From Proteromonas lacertae (lineage: Eukaryota; Sar; Bigyra; Opalinata; Proteromonadidae): 54,265 nt of DNA. The position numbers were made by a program, and so were the translations under genes. This document shows positions 20,226 through 31,782 of this stretch, one piece after another. The notes under the pieces were generated by a model. That model was not told the DNA's origin and did not search any database. It was given only the letters and a program-made list of their open reading frames with translations. Location: contig NGBS01001198.1 in assembly GCA_002245135.1 (NCBI GenBank), positions 1 to 54,265 of the forward strand. Reading direction: 5' to 3'. Each line of letters starts with the position of its first letter. The first letter of the stretch is position 1.

Positions 20226-20825
20226 TTAAAAATGCTTCAACACCTCTTCTTTACCTTGTTTCATACTTGCATATCTTGCAGCAACAAACAAAAAATCGTT
20301 TACTCTATTTAAAATCGGTGAAATAAAGGATGGACATTTTTCTTCTTCCATTAATTGGATTGAAGATCTTTCAGCTCTTCTACATATTGATCTTGCCATA
20401 TGTAAATGTGCAGCTGCTTTACCTCCACCCTATAATATAATTCTAAATCAATATACGGGTAATATAAAAGAATTTAATGGTTTTAATTCACTATCTAATA
20501 AATCGATCCAACTTTCAACAGTTTTGATTGTATCTTTCAAGGAATCTGGTATTTCTTGTTGATTGGATGGATTAGCTAATACTGAACCTACATCAAACAA
20601 CCAACTTTCTATTTGAGTTAATTTTTTGGATAATTCAATATCAACTTTTTGACAATATTCATTAGCAAGCCCAAGAACTGAATTACATTCATCAACATCA
20701 CCTATTGCGTCAAATTGTCTTTCAGTCTTTGAATACCTTTTTCCATCCAGCAAACTGGATTGTCCTTTATCACCTGTACGAGTGTAAATCTTTGCTTTAG
20801 GAATAGATGATTCTGTAGAAGACAT
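20226..20825 (-). CDS. MMAB: ATP:cob(I)alamin adenosyltransferase
   Basis: Two exons (20,457-20,825 and 20,226-20,429), joined in phase 0 across a 27-nt intron, give 190 residues. IYTRTGDKGQSSLLDGKR near the start is the ATP-binding signature of PduO-type enzymes. VDECNSVLGLA, GGGKAAAHLHMARSICRRAER and NRVNDFLFVAARY are further family blocks, the last two forming the cobalamin-contact region. The enzyme transfers adenosyl from ATP to cob(I)alamin to make coenzyme B12, which methylmalonyl-CoA mutase needs, usually in mitochondria. The N-terminus (Ser-rich, about ten residues) is short for a mitochondrial transit peptide. Length is normal for the family, and all key motifs are intact. Confidence 0.95.
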
Positions 20826-20924
20826 GATGTTTTTGACGTGTTTAGTGAAAAAAGTTCGAAAATGTAACCCAAAATATTAAAAAAACAAATTAAAACATAT
20901 TGAAAAGTCATAAAACATAAATAT

Positions 20925-22326
20925 TTAAATTAAATTAATCTTTATAGCTTCTTCTTTAGATAATACATCTTTATTTTTATTATAAGTTAACAATCCTCCT
21001 AATAGTGATATAAACATGTACAGTAAGAGTAATGCTGAATGATATGCTAATAGTTCAAACATATCACCATTAACAGAGTTATAAAACTTATGTACATTTT
21101 CACATCTTCCATAATCATTGTTTATTACATTATCACACTGTTTTAAATTTATATTTTCTACACAGCATTTTTCATATGTATCATTAATCTGCAACACAGT
21201 TGGAAATATATCTGCAGTATGTATAACAAACAATGAAGAGCAAAATACAAAATACATGAATGAATAAATATAATAACCTTCATTTGGATGAGTTTTACAC
21301 TTTACAGATACTGTTTTGAAAAATAATGTAATAATCACCAGTACAGATGATAATACAATCCATATTATACATCTAGTTAATGATATAATATTATAACCAT
21401 AATTCTGTCTTTTCATTAACATATAAACATTTGCAATGAGATATAGAATTGAGATTATCTATTTTTATAATTATTATATAAATATATATATGAATATACA
21501 ACTAGTGGTACTAAAAACATATAGTGCTTTTTCTTAAAACCATCATAACTATTTGATGAAAATATTGGACAATTGTCTCTTCGATTATATTCATCATATT
21601 GTTCATTTTCTCTTTGAAGAATATCAGGTGGAAGTTTATTTTCATATTTCAGTAATTTATAAGTTACAAATGGATAAAACATCTATTTAAAATGTTAATA
21701 TAATGAAAAAATATACAATTAATATAAATGAAATAAAACTAAGTGGAACATAAATCCAAGCTAAATAACTTGGTCCATTTTTCTGTAATATTCTAAAATA
21801 ATCAAAAGAAGAACATTCATTTTTTGATTTTATAAAACTACACTTATTTATATCAGGATTAATTGATTTACAGCATTTGATGAATGTATCATTCGTATTT
21901 CTAATTGGTGTATTTATTGCAGCTATTGGGACAAATCCTCCAATTACAATAAGAGAAGGAAGTATTCTAACCAATACATTTAAAAGATTTAGAATTATAC
22001 CCAACACAAATGTATGGAAGTGTTGTTACAAGTTTTTCTCCATATATTGCATAAATTATGACCACAATAAACATGACAATTGATTTCTCTATCAACAAAA
22101 TCGGTTTAGAAGTTGGAATCAAATTGTAACCTAAAACATGATAATATAAAGCAAAAATACCATATGAATTTCTAATTTTTAATAAATATAAACCTGTAAG
22201 TAATAGCGTAAAGGCGATTATCTATAAGAATAACTATTATGGAACTGATACTGTCTGTAGTATTAGATTAATGTATTGTGAACAACACCTTGGTTTGTGT
22301 GAATAACTTACTTTGTTGTTTCTCAT
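20925..22326 (-). CDS. Multi-pass membrane protein with a two-fold internal repeat
   Basis: Six exons keep frame (starts 22,326; introns at 22,222-22,310, 22,172-22,193, 21,967-22,000, 21,683-21,716 and 21,459-21,499), giving 393 residues. About eight membrane segments are visible. Each half holds an extracytosolic loop with TFIKCCKSINPDINKC or TYEKCCVENINLKQCD, that is a [FY]xKCC...N...C pattern, followed by another Cys about 8-10 residues on. The two halves therefore look like copies of one four-helix unit, with disulfide-linked loops. N-glycosylation sites (NDT) lie just before each loop. I recognise no named family; tetraspanin-like topology is a possibility, but the Cys spacing is not the classical CCG motif. 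One intron is only 22 nt. Confidence 0.75.
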
Positions 22327-22427
22327 AATACAAAATCTAGAAGAAATATATATCCGTTTCATGTGTGTGTTGAAACACATTAAAACACTGTTTTAATAAA
22401 ATCAATTAATTAAATTATGAGTTTAAA

Positions 22428-24053
22428 TTACATCTTCTTTCCTACAAAACTTCTTCTCGCTAAACTCTTTCTCACCATACTTGATCTGTTTGATCGAGGT
22501 GGTAATATCTTCACATTCATCAATAATAACCTTATATTATCACTCTTAGCTATATCAACAGGTAATTTCCCATGATTATTCCTACTATTCAACATCTTAT
22601 GCAAAGGATTCAAAAATATATTAGGAGATCTTAATTTCAAACTCAATACATACCTTAGAAACATATAATGTCCATTTCTTACTGCAATATGAAGTATATT
22701 ATCCCCAGCATAATCAACTTCATCTATTTTTACATCATATTTCATCAAAAGTTTAAACTATCCACATTAAAAAATAATAATTTATAATGATTATACAATT
22801 GTTATATTTCCAATCGTTGCACAAATATGAATTGGCCTTGTCAATGTAATAATTGAATTTATTTGATTAACATCTATACTACTGAATCTCAATAATAATT
22901 CAATATAATCATATCTATTATAAAATATTGACAATTCTAACAAAGTCAAGCCAAATTTTGTATCAAATTGTTTTTTCATATATTTTTTATTATTTAAATC
23001 ATTGTGATATTTATCTTTAAAATATTTTATTGGAATATCATATTCTATCATTTCCCATTGGTTATAAGCAGAACTTATCTTTACACGTTTTGTATTGTTT
23101 GACAAATATTTATTAAATGTTTTTAACAGTTTTGTATCATTATTTTTTACTCTTTTTTCTCTTTCTTCATGTCTTCTTATGGCTATTCCTTTACTCCAAT
23201 ATTCATTATATTCAATCATTTTACTTTCTACTTCTAATTTCTTCATATATGACATTCTATTCATTCAAAAAATATTAATATAATAATATATATATACTGT
23301 TGTTTTCTAACTAAATCCTTCATTATTTTATCTTCATATCTCATTTTAAACAATTCCAATTCTTGCCTTCGCTGTTCTTTTAATAATTCCAATTTTTCTG
23401 TTGTCTTTTTAAATCTTTTATAACAACTACTTATTAACAATACTAAATGATCTGTTAATTCTTTACATTGACTTATTGATTTATATTCATATATAGAGAA
23501 ATATATATTGTCATTCTATTAGTAATATTTTATTTACAATAAATAATTATATATATATATATATATAAATACTGGTTTATTACTTAATGATTTACCGAAT
23601 ATATGTACAAATGTATTGTCTATATTGTTTATTCTTTGACGAAGAGCGGGTAGTAATAATTGTTTCTCAAATAACGGATATAATTTTGTATTTATTGGAT
23701 TTTGTCTCATTATAAAGAAAGATTCACTTGTTTTCTTTAGTTTTTCTATTAGACATTGTTTGTATTGGAAAATAGCATAATCTACATTGCTCTTCAAATC
23801 ATTTTCACATTTGTATACTTCATTCATCTTTTGATTATGCTGTGAAATGTTTGTTAACTTTGAAGCATATCTGGATTTTGAATTTAAAATACCCCAAGTA
23901 TTATTCGCAAGAGATATAGATTTTGAAACTCTTAAATCATCCAAGTCTTTTGAATATTCCTATTTTTCTTGTTATTGATAATAATACTTTAATTTCTTGT
24001 ATAGTATTGTATGATGATTCTAATAAATCATGATATGGGATTTCTTTGCTCAT
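22428..24053 (-). CDS. Helical (BAR-like?) N-terminus plus ankyrin-repeat protein
   Basis: Five exons keep frame (23,988-24,053, 23,573-23,959, 23,298-23,515, 22,797-23,256 and 22,428-22,757), giving 486 residues. Residues 1-260 are long amphipathic helices rich in Lys, Glu and Gln, compatible with a BAR or other coiled-coil domain, without a diagnostic motif. The C-terminal 170 residues show ankyrin repeats: GLTLLELSIFYNRYDYIELLL, TRPIHICATIGN and DNILHIAVRNGHYMFLRYVL, then NNHGKLPVDIAKS. The tail is basic (SNRSSMVRKSLARRSF). Ankyrin repeats bind protein partners; the helical half may sense membranes or dimerise. There is no ArfGAP or PH domain, so it is not an ACAP/ASAP protein. Confidence 0.75.
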
Positions 24054-24605
24054 TATTCTTCTTCTATCAAGAGTTGGTTTTAAAAATTTGATTGAAAAAG
24101 TAACGAAAATTTAGAAACACCAGTAATTTAAAAACTTTACAACTGATTAAATATCTATCTATAATATTCAATAATTTCTAAATTATTATGAATTCACACA
24201 TGTTATTTAAATTCAAGCAAACAATTCATATTAAAAGAATTATAAAATCAATTTATCATATTTCAAAGCTTTTAAATATCAATCCATATTTATAATCAAA
24301 TAACATTAAACAAAACTCTACAATTGACAATTATTAGAGATTAATTATGTGAGATTTCAGAAATAAATAAAATTCATTCCTTCAATGATCATAAATCATA
24401 TTATAATACGTGGTATATTTTTATTCATCAAAACTTATTCTATTGATGAGAAAAAGACAAAAGAAATAAAACTCGAGCCAAACTGTTGCATTTAGTAAAC
24501 CACAAATTTCTAAAAATGCTTTTTTATCAATTTAGTATTAATTTTCTATTTAAAATAAATTTGTTGTTTATAGTTTTAAGAAGGGCTTAAAATTAGTTAT
24601 TAAAT
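24054..24605. other. Divergent intergenic region
   Basis: About 550 AT-rich bases between the divergent ankyrin and RPL11 genes. They must carry both promoters. I see only an AAAAGTAACG box at about 24,096 (as in the 8.3 kb cluster) and no RNA gene. Confidence 0.4.
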
Positions 24606-25260
24606 ATGGTATGTTATATATAAAATAACTATAATATGATATTATATAAAATACAATCTGATGATTTTCTTACTTTATTTGTATAGGCCGAAGACTTACA
24701 TCAAAAGAAGTTGGCTAATGTTAACAGAAACATTAAGATTGATAAATTGGTATTAAATATATCAGTTGGTGAATCTGGAGATAGACTTACAAAAGCTTGT
24801 CGTGTATTGAAAGATATTTCTGGACAAGAACCAGTACAATCAAAAGGTATTAATTCTAAAATTTATATTAATAGCCAGATACACTGTACGTTCATTTGGT
24901 ATCAGACGTAATGAAAAAATTGCCTGTCACACAACAATCAGAGGTGCTAAAGCCATGGAAATCTTAGAAAAAGGTTTAAGAGTAAAAGAATTTGAATTAA
25001 TCAAAAGAAATTTCTCATCATCAGGTAACTTTGGATTTGGTATTCAAGAACACATTGATCTTGGCATTGTAAAGTATGATCCAGGAACTGGTATCTTTGG
25101 TATGGATTTCTACATTGTGTTAAGCCGTAATGGTTATCGTGTTGCCAAAAGAAAGCATTGTAATAGCAAGATTGGTCATCCTCATTTAGTTACACGTGAA
25201 GAAGCTATGAATTGGTTTAAAACAACATTCGATGGTATTATTCTTGATAAAGCACGATAA
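24606..25260 (+). CDS. RPL11: 60S ribosomal protein L11 (uL5)
   Basis: Exon 1 is just the ATG (24,606-24,608). An intron of 78 nt and another of 28 nt (24,847-24,874) follow, giving exons 24,687-24,846 and 24,875-25,260 and 182 residues. The protein reads [40 protein letters not shown] and [20 protein letters not shown], all hallmark blocks of eukaryotic L11. It binds 5S rRNA with L5 in the central protuberance of the large subunit. Splitting after the start codon is common in ribosomal protein genes. It is intact, with a C-terminus of normal length. Confidence 0.97.
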
Positions 25261-25403
25261 ATTATATAAAATATGTCAAGAGGCCCTTTTTCTATTTTCG
25301 TTTGGGTTTTTATTTTTGAATTATGAAAATAATTATGACAATATCACACACATACAAAAATATTTAATAAAAAAAAAGAGAAGATAATAGTTAAATGTTA
25401 CTT

Positions 25404-25970
25404 TTACATCATATTTTGAACTTTATGAGAATGAACCTGATAATGTCTTCGTAACTCTGCCAATGTCACATATCCCTTATTACAGCCTGGAAATAAACAA
25501 TGAAACGGCTTCTCTGAAGAATGAACTCGTAATATATGAATTCTCAAATCTGTTTGTCTTACAAATGCTCTTTCACAATTTGGATAATTACAAATATGTT
25601 TCTTTTCCATTTCATGATGACTTTTTATATGTAATTTCAATCCAGCTGAAGTATCGTATTTTTTACCACATTCAGCATGTGGACATACATATTGCTAAAT
25701 ATATATTAATAATATATATATACAAGTGGTGATCTAGTATGAATAACATGATGTTGTCGTAAATGTTGTCGATCATAGAAAGCTCTACCACAGTTTTGAT
25801 AGTCACATACATACGTCCTTTGTCTGCTTGTATTATGAGTTCTGGAATGTACTCTCATGTTACTTTTCCATACAAAATATCTATTTATTAAATATATTAT
25901 TATTATTATACTTGTTACATCCTGGAAATGGGCATTTATATTTCTTTGTACCTATTTCAAATCTACCTAC

Positions 25971-26008
<38 letters not shown>

Positions 26009-26095
26009 GAGGTGGTGGTGGTGGTGGTGATAGTGGTTGAAGTGCTTGTAGTGATTGATGATGATGAAGGATTTTTTCATCATTCATTTCATTCA

Positions 26096-26128
<33 letters not shown>

Positions 26129-27317
26129 GAAGCTGAATATCTTGTTGTTGTTGCTGCTGCTGTAATCCATTAATATTTGATAAATGCTGTGGAATTGTTG
26201 GTTGTTGTTGTTGTTGAATAGATTGTTGCATTGACATATTTGATGATTGTTGTTGTTGTTGTTGTAGTGATGGTGGTGATTGTAATGCAAGAGGTAATTG
26301 TTGTGGTTGTAGTGCAGGAGGTAATTGTTGTTGTTGTTGTTGTTGTTGCTGCTGCTGCTGCTGCTGTATTAAATTATTATTATTTAAATATCTTTCATCA
26401 ACCATCATGTCTTTATATATTTGTTGTTGTTGTTGTTGTTGTTGTTGTTGAAGTATTTGTTGTTGGATTTGCATGTGTTGATTGTGATTTGGAGGTGGAA
26501 TCTGTTGTTGCTGTTGCTGCTGTTGTTGGTGTTGTTGTTGTTGTTGAAACTATATATATTATAAATAAAAATAATCATTTATACTTGATCTCCCTGTAAT
26601 GTCAATATATTTATTATAGTTTGAATTATTTCACAAGTATTTTTTACATCACCTCCATTACTAGTTAATAATATATGACCTAATCCTTCATAATCTTTTT
26701 GAATCATCACTTGTTGTAAATATTTATTAATTCCACGGTTATTATTATTGTTATTTGAATAGTTGAAATTATTAATATTGATATTGGAATTATTGGTATT
26801 TAATCCAGATAATGAGGCATCATCGAAATATAGCATATTTCTTTCCCATCTTTTTCGTTTCTTTTTGAATTCATCATCTTCCTTAGTAAATCGGTCTTTA
26901 TCTTCTAATGCCTAGTAATTTAGATTAAACATTGAAAATACTTTTGCAACGTAAGGAGCTTTTTCATTTTCATTCATATTGCGCCATTGGTTCGCTATTG
27001 TGCTAAAAATTTCTGGCTGGGAAGCATTAGAACCAAGTTGTCTTCTTACTTCAGCATATACTTCATGACTATAACAAACATATGCACTTTTTGCTCTTTT
27101 GGGAGGACGTAATCGGCTTAAATATGCACTTTTCTTTTCTTTCTGATTCTTTGAAGCATTTTCTTCATTCTCATCTTCCACTTCCTAATTTTGTTAAATA
27201 TAATTCTATTATCTATACCAAAGAAGTATCTTCAACTAAATATTGATTATCTACTTGCTGAACATTATTTTGTGGTTGAGGTACTTGTATTTGTTGATAT
27301 TGGGCTAAACCGTTCAT
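25404..27317 (-). CDS. HMG-box, poly-glutamine and five-C2H2-finger transcription factor
   Basis: Six exons keep frame: 27,219-27,317, 26,942-27,184, 26,585-26,911, 25,912-26,549, 25,724-25,880 and 25,404-25,694 (584 residues). Residues about 50-135 form an HMG box: LRPPKRAKSAYVCYSHE, then IANQWRNMNENEKAPYVAKAL. Residues about 225-430 are nearly pure Gln with Pro spacers. The last 150 residues hold five C2H2 fingers of the Cx4C class, for example YKCPFPGCNKYFVWKSNMR, CNYPNCERAFVRQ and CLFPGCNKGYVT, each with paired His. HMG boxes bend DNA and C2H2 arrays read sequence, so it is probably a nuclear DNA-binding regulator. The combination in one chain is unusual. The finger spacing resembles TFIIIA/YY1-type arrays. 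Confidence 0.85.
25971..26549 (-). repeat. CAA/CAG trinucleotide repeats encoding poly-Gln
   Basis: Many runs of 6-15 CAA codons (TTG on the plus strand), mixed with CAG in places, inside one exon of the HMG/zinc-finger gene. They give false long frames of Val or Asn on other frames. Confidence 0.9.
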
Positions 27318-27479
27318 ATTATTTGTGACTAGTTAATCGTATACATATATTATACACATATCTTCATGTCCATTGATTAAATTCATTCTTTAAAAAATCA
27401 CTAAATTCTGGGGAAATGAAAATGAATGAAAAAATGATTCGAGTCAAGTCAAAATTCTTTTAAAGAAAACTCTTTACAT

Positions 27480-29098
27480 ATGAATTCAATCAACAGCTTT
27501 AATTTATTAAACAGTTTTGGATATTCCGTATTTATATAATAATATACTATGCTAGGTGAAAAAAGTTCTGTCGAGAAAAGATAACTGTGAATGTTATGAA
27601 GTTAAAGAAGAAAAGATCAAAATGATAAGGGCAATTAAGATATATGAAGAGAACAAAATATCTGAAGAGAATAAAGATAGATATAAACATTGTTTGGAAG
27701 TATTAAAACAATTAGCTGTGTATAATATGTGTGGGACAGAAGAAATAAAAGAAGAAAGTGAGTACATCATGATTATAATGAAAAAATATTCAAATTCGTT
27801 AGAGAATATAAATCCCACAGAATATTTTGAGGATATTGGAATAGAACACCTATTGAAAAGTGTGTGTGAGTGTATCCATCTCTTTCACTATAATGGATTG
27901 GTTCATGGGAATTTAAAGCCTTCAAATATATTTGTAGATGAAGATGGTAATTTCAAATTCACTGATTATTTCTGTAGCTATTTAAGAAAAAGTTCTAAAA
28001 AAGATATTAATGAAATATGTTATTCAAGTCCAGAAATATTGAAGAATGAAGAAATTAATGATAAGAGTGATATATGGGCAATTGGTTGTTTAATATACTA
28101 TTTAAAAAGTGGAAGAAGAATGTTTGAAGGAGAATCTGTGAATGATGTAATGATAAAGGTATTGAAAAGTGAATATGTAGCATTAGATTGCGAATTTAGC
28201 GAATTATTGAATCTGTTAATAGATAAGTTAATGAAGGTAAATCCAAATGAAAGAATATCTATAAGTGAATTAGAAGTAGAAATTGATAGTATATATGAGT
28301 ATTATATTATTGTGTAATTAGAAATTCAATCAGAAGAGTGTTTACCAGTGATAGAATTTAGTAAAATATACAAAGAAAAGAAAGAAAAAGGTAATGATTT
28401 ATATAAAGTAAAAGAATATTCTAAAGCTATAGAAATATATTCTAATGCTTTAGAATATGTTTCAAACATTAAAGAAGAATTTGAGATAAAGTCTTATATT
28501 GGAAAATGTAAATATATGCTTGTATAATATAAATCAATATATAAATTAGGAAGATAATGATGAATCATTAAAAATATTTACAGCTTTACGTCAATCAGAA
28601 ATTTTTCTTTCTCTTAATGATAGTATTAAATGCGTCATTTGCAGATTTAAAGGTAAATGTGAATATAAGAACGTATATTGTATGTGATATATTTATTTTA
28701 ATAGAATAACTATGAGATGTCGTTAGAATCATATAAAGAAAGTGATAAATATAGGTTAAGAGAAAATGATAGTATAAAGTGTGATATTCTCCTTTATATT
28801 GGAAAAAACAATTATAAACTGAAAAGATACAATGAATCATTAGCTGTCTTAATAGATTCATTGAAATATAAATCAGTAGAAGATAATATGAAATGCGATG
28901 TTTATAGATTTATTGGATCATCATATTATTATATTGTATGAAATAGTATTTGCTGATATAACATAATAGGGAAAATATGATAAATCATTAGAAGCTTTGA
29001 AACTTGCATTACAGTTTTTATCAGAAGAAAATGAGGTAATAGAACGTGATATACAAAGATTTATAGACTTGTGTCACAAAAAGTTGGAAGATATTTAA
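27480..29098 (+). CDS. Pseudokinase with C-terminal TPR region
   Basis: Exon 1 (27,480-27,527) joins across a 28-nt intron to 27,556-28,288; further introns end at 28,321 and others follow to the TAA at 29,098. The kinase part has an RAIKIY beta-3 Lys, then HGNLKPSNIFV in place of HRDLKPxN, so the catalytic Asp is Asn. The DFG motif is TDYFCS, and the glycine loop lacks its glycines. YSSPEIL and SDIWAIGCLIYYL keep the APE and subdomain IX folds. After the kinase come helical repeats such as KGNDLYKVKEYSKAIEIYSNA, typical of TPR motifs, and later KYDKSLEALKLALQ. It is probably a catalytically inactive kinase scaffold. It lies head-to-head with the HMG-box gene, 162 bases apart. Confidence 0.8.
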
Positions 29099-29282
29099 TT
29101 TGATCAATTTCTTGTCATTTTCATTATTACTTACATTGTCTTTGTTATAATTCTTGTTTATTTCTTGAATAATTTTTAAAGTAAATTTAACACACAGTTA
29201 TTTTCAACACAGTTTATCAGTATATTTATAAATATTATTCAAACAAATATATTTCATGATTAAATTGAGTAAATTAAATAAA

Positions 29283-30357
29283 CTATACTTTATCTTCCTC
29301 CAAATAACATCCAGGTTGAATCACACATCTATTTCCAAAACTGTCTAAGTATTCAAATTCACCAGATTTACTATTTAAATCATCTATAGTCTCACCATGA
29401 AACGCTATTTCATCTCTTTTTTTATTACAATGAATTTGATCAATAACTCTCATTTCAACTTGTCCTCTTCTGGTATTCACTTTATAAATCGTATTTGGCT
29501 GAGTGTATGCTAAACTACTCATGGTTTTCTTCATACCTTCTACTGATTCAACTGTTAATTCAACAACTTTATTATTATTCTCATCATAACTTGATGTGTT
29601 ATTGCTATTAATAATATTTAACTGTAATTTATCTTCATCATATATATGAGGCATTAAATCATCAAATTTGAAAGAATTTGGATCATTCTTTGATTTTATC
29701 ATATATGATGATTCTGATGTTTTTAAATTATTAGTTTCATCACTATAATTCACTGGTGAAAAAGGAGGTTGTAAAGACATTGGGATTTTTGGAATTTCTA
29801 CTTGATAATCTTCATTTATACAGTTTCTACGTGCTGATAGTATAATAAATGGAGGAGATTGTATAGATGCAACACATATGTAATTATCTATTTCATTTGA
29901 TTCAATTAATAAATAAACACAAAACATAAACTGTTTTGGTGATTTTGTCAAAGGCATATTCATAACCCATGATCGATGCATTGAATTCAGTTCATAGGTT
30001 CTGAAAGGATCAACTTCTTCACCAAGATATAAAGGACATTGACAATTACTATTAAAATTGTTTAACATACTATGAGATATAATATCATTAACATGACAAA
30101 ATAATATATCCTCATCTAATGGACAGAAATTACCACACACTAATATTTTTCTAGAATTTGGACAAATTGTGTTAATTCTTATAGATCTTCCACAAAATTC
30201 GTTTGGCTAGAATGTTATGAATATAATATACTCTATGTCCAATAATCGAATGATCAGGAAAGCACAAAATGTGTTTGGAATCCTTCCCTTTGTTATTTCT
30301 TCTATATGCATTTTTCCATTTTGTATCAGAATTAAATTCAATGTAGTAACTCATCAT
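29283..30357 (-). CDS. Unknown 349-residue protein with Cys-rich central part
   Basis: Two exons (30,232-30,357 and 29,283-30,206) joined in frame over a 25-nt intron. The N-terminus reads MMSYYIEFNSDTKW; a Cys/His-containing section follows (FCGRSIRINTICP, VCGNFCPLDEDILFCH, NCQCPLY) that could bind metal. The centre is Asn/Ser/Asp-rich, and the end has a beta-like GEFEYLDSFGNRCVIQPGC. No membrane segment or signal peptide is seen. I do not recognise the family. Confidence 0.65.
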
Positions 30358-31782
30358 AATAAGAATAAATTAAAAATCATGTAACGAATATATTTTTTAG
30401 ATTGTTTATAATTTTCGTTTTAGTGGAGTTTATACATCATAATTTAGCATATAGTTTATTTTTTTAATAATAACAATGTCTATACATCAATGTTAAGCAT
30501 AGTTAAAGCAGTTTTAGATAATTACTGTGAAAATTCGACAAATTGGGTTATTATATTGTATAAATCTGTTTTAATTTCATGAATGAAAGAATAAAATGAT
30601 GCTTTAAACATAGAATTAGTATATTTTTTAAATTACTAGATTAACTTGCCATAAGTTAATCTAAGTATATTATATTTGATTATACACTTTATATATCATA
30701 ATACTTAAACAATGCAATATTTTCTTTTGTATATACTATTTTATTCTGTTTGATATTTTTATTTTTGATTTGTCAACTTAATATACTTACATTTTATCTT
30801 CCAGAGAAAAAGAGCAACTATATATATTGCTATATTTTTATGTTTATGCAATGTAACATTATTTTAAATACTTATTTATTATTCTATAATATAATTTATT
30901 TTAAAAATAAATACTCACTTAATTATATTTTATTTTATTTTTCATTTATCTCTTAAAATATTATTTCATATCTGTAATTATCAATAAATCTATCATAAAA
31001 TAATAAGTAATCAACGTTTTTATAGTATAATAACAATATGGAATTAAAAAACAACAGAAAAAAACAACAATAATTTAAAAACTTCATTTCTAATTATTAA
31101 TCTCATTTTTCTATTTTTATTCATTTATTCTTTAATATAATCTTAACTCATTACTATTTTAACATTATTTAATCACCATTTTTTCATTTTTTCTTTTTCA
31201 ACTAACTAAAAATATATTTTTAAGTGATTATATCATACTTTTCATTATCTATTATTCTCCTTCTCTTTTACTCATTTTGAACCATTCATTGGCTGAAGTA
31301 ACATATTTCATCCAATTTTAGCATAATGTTTCGTCTAATGCTATTATATAAACTATATAGCATAAAAACAACAATTAACATTGATAAATTGTATTAGTCT
31401 ATGACCATCATTGCATCAACATAATTTGACCTTAACAGTAACACTTAATTCAATATCTAATACCATTTTGTTAAGAAGATTAAACAACATCTGTATTATC
31501 CTTAGAACCTGCGTAATCTTTCAGCTATTATAATAAAATTATCATATTATTCCATTTGATCATCTTTATGTAAGTTACAACCACTTCATTCTCATCAAAA
31601 CGTTCTATTCTTACTTTAAGATAACTCTTTTGGTATCTATTAGTTTAGAATAATCAATATATACAAAATATCCTCATTTTCTTCTTACAACTACACTCAT
31701 TAATGCAAAAAACAAAGAAAAGATTTTGAAATGTTCAAGCCAAGTTTTTTCATTTTAAACTGTTATTTTGAATTTTGGAGCA
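30358..31782. other. Long AT-rich intergenic stretch with no supported gene
   Basis: About 1.4 kb of AT-rich sequence between divergent genes. Only short low-complexity frames occur (for example 30,750-30,956). I see no tRNA, repeat array or hairpin of note. Confidence 0.6.

Noticed and set aside
25928-26599. Long plus-strand frames of Val and Leu
   Set aside because: They are the complement of the CAA-repeat exon of the HMG/zinc-finger gene and have no independent features.
30750-30956. Short Tyr/Phe/Ile-rich frame
   Set aside because: Low-complexity AT-rich sequence in a long spacer, with no codon bias or motif.
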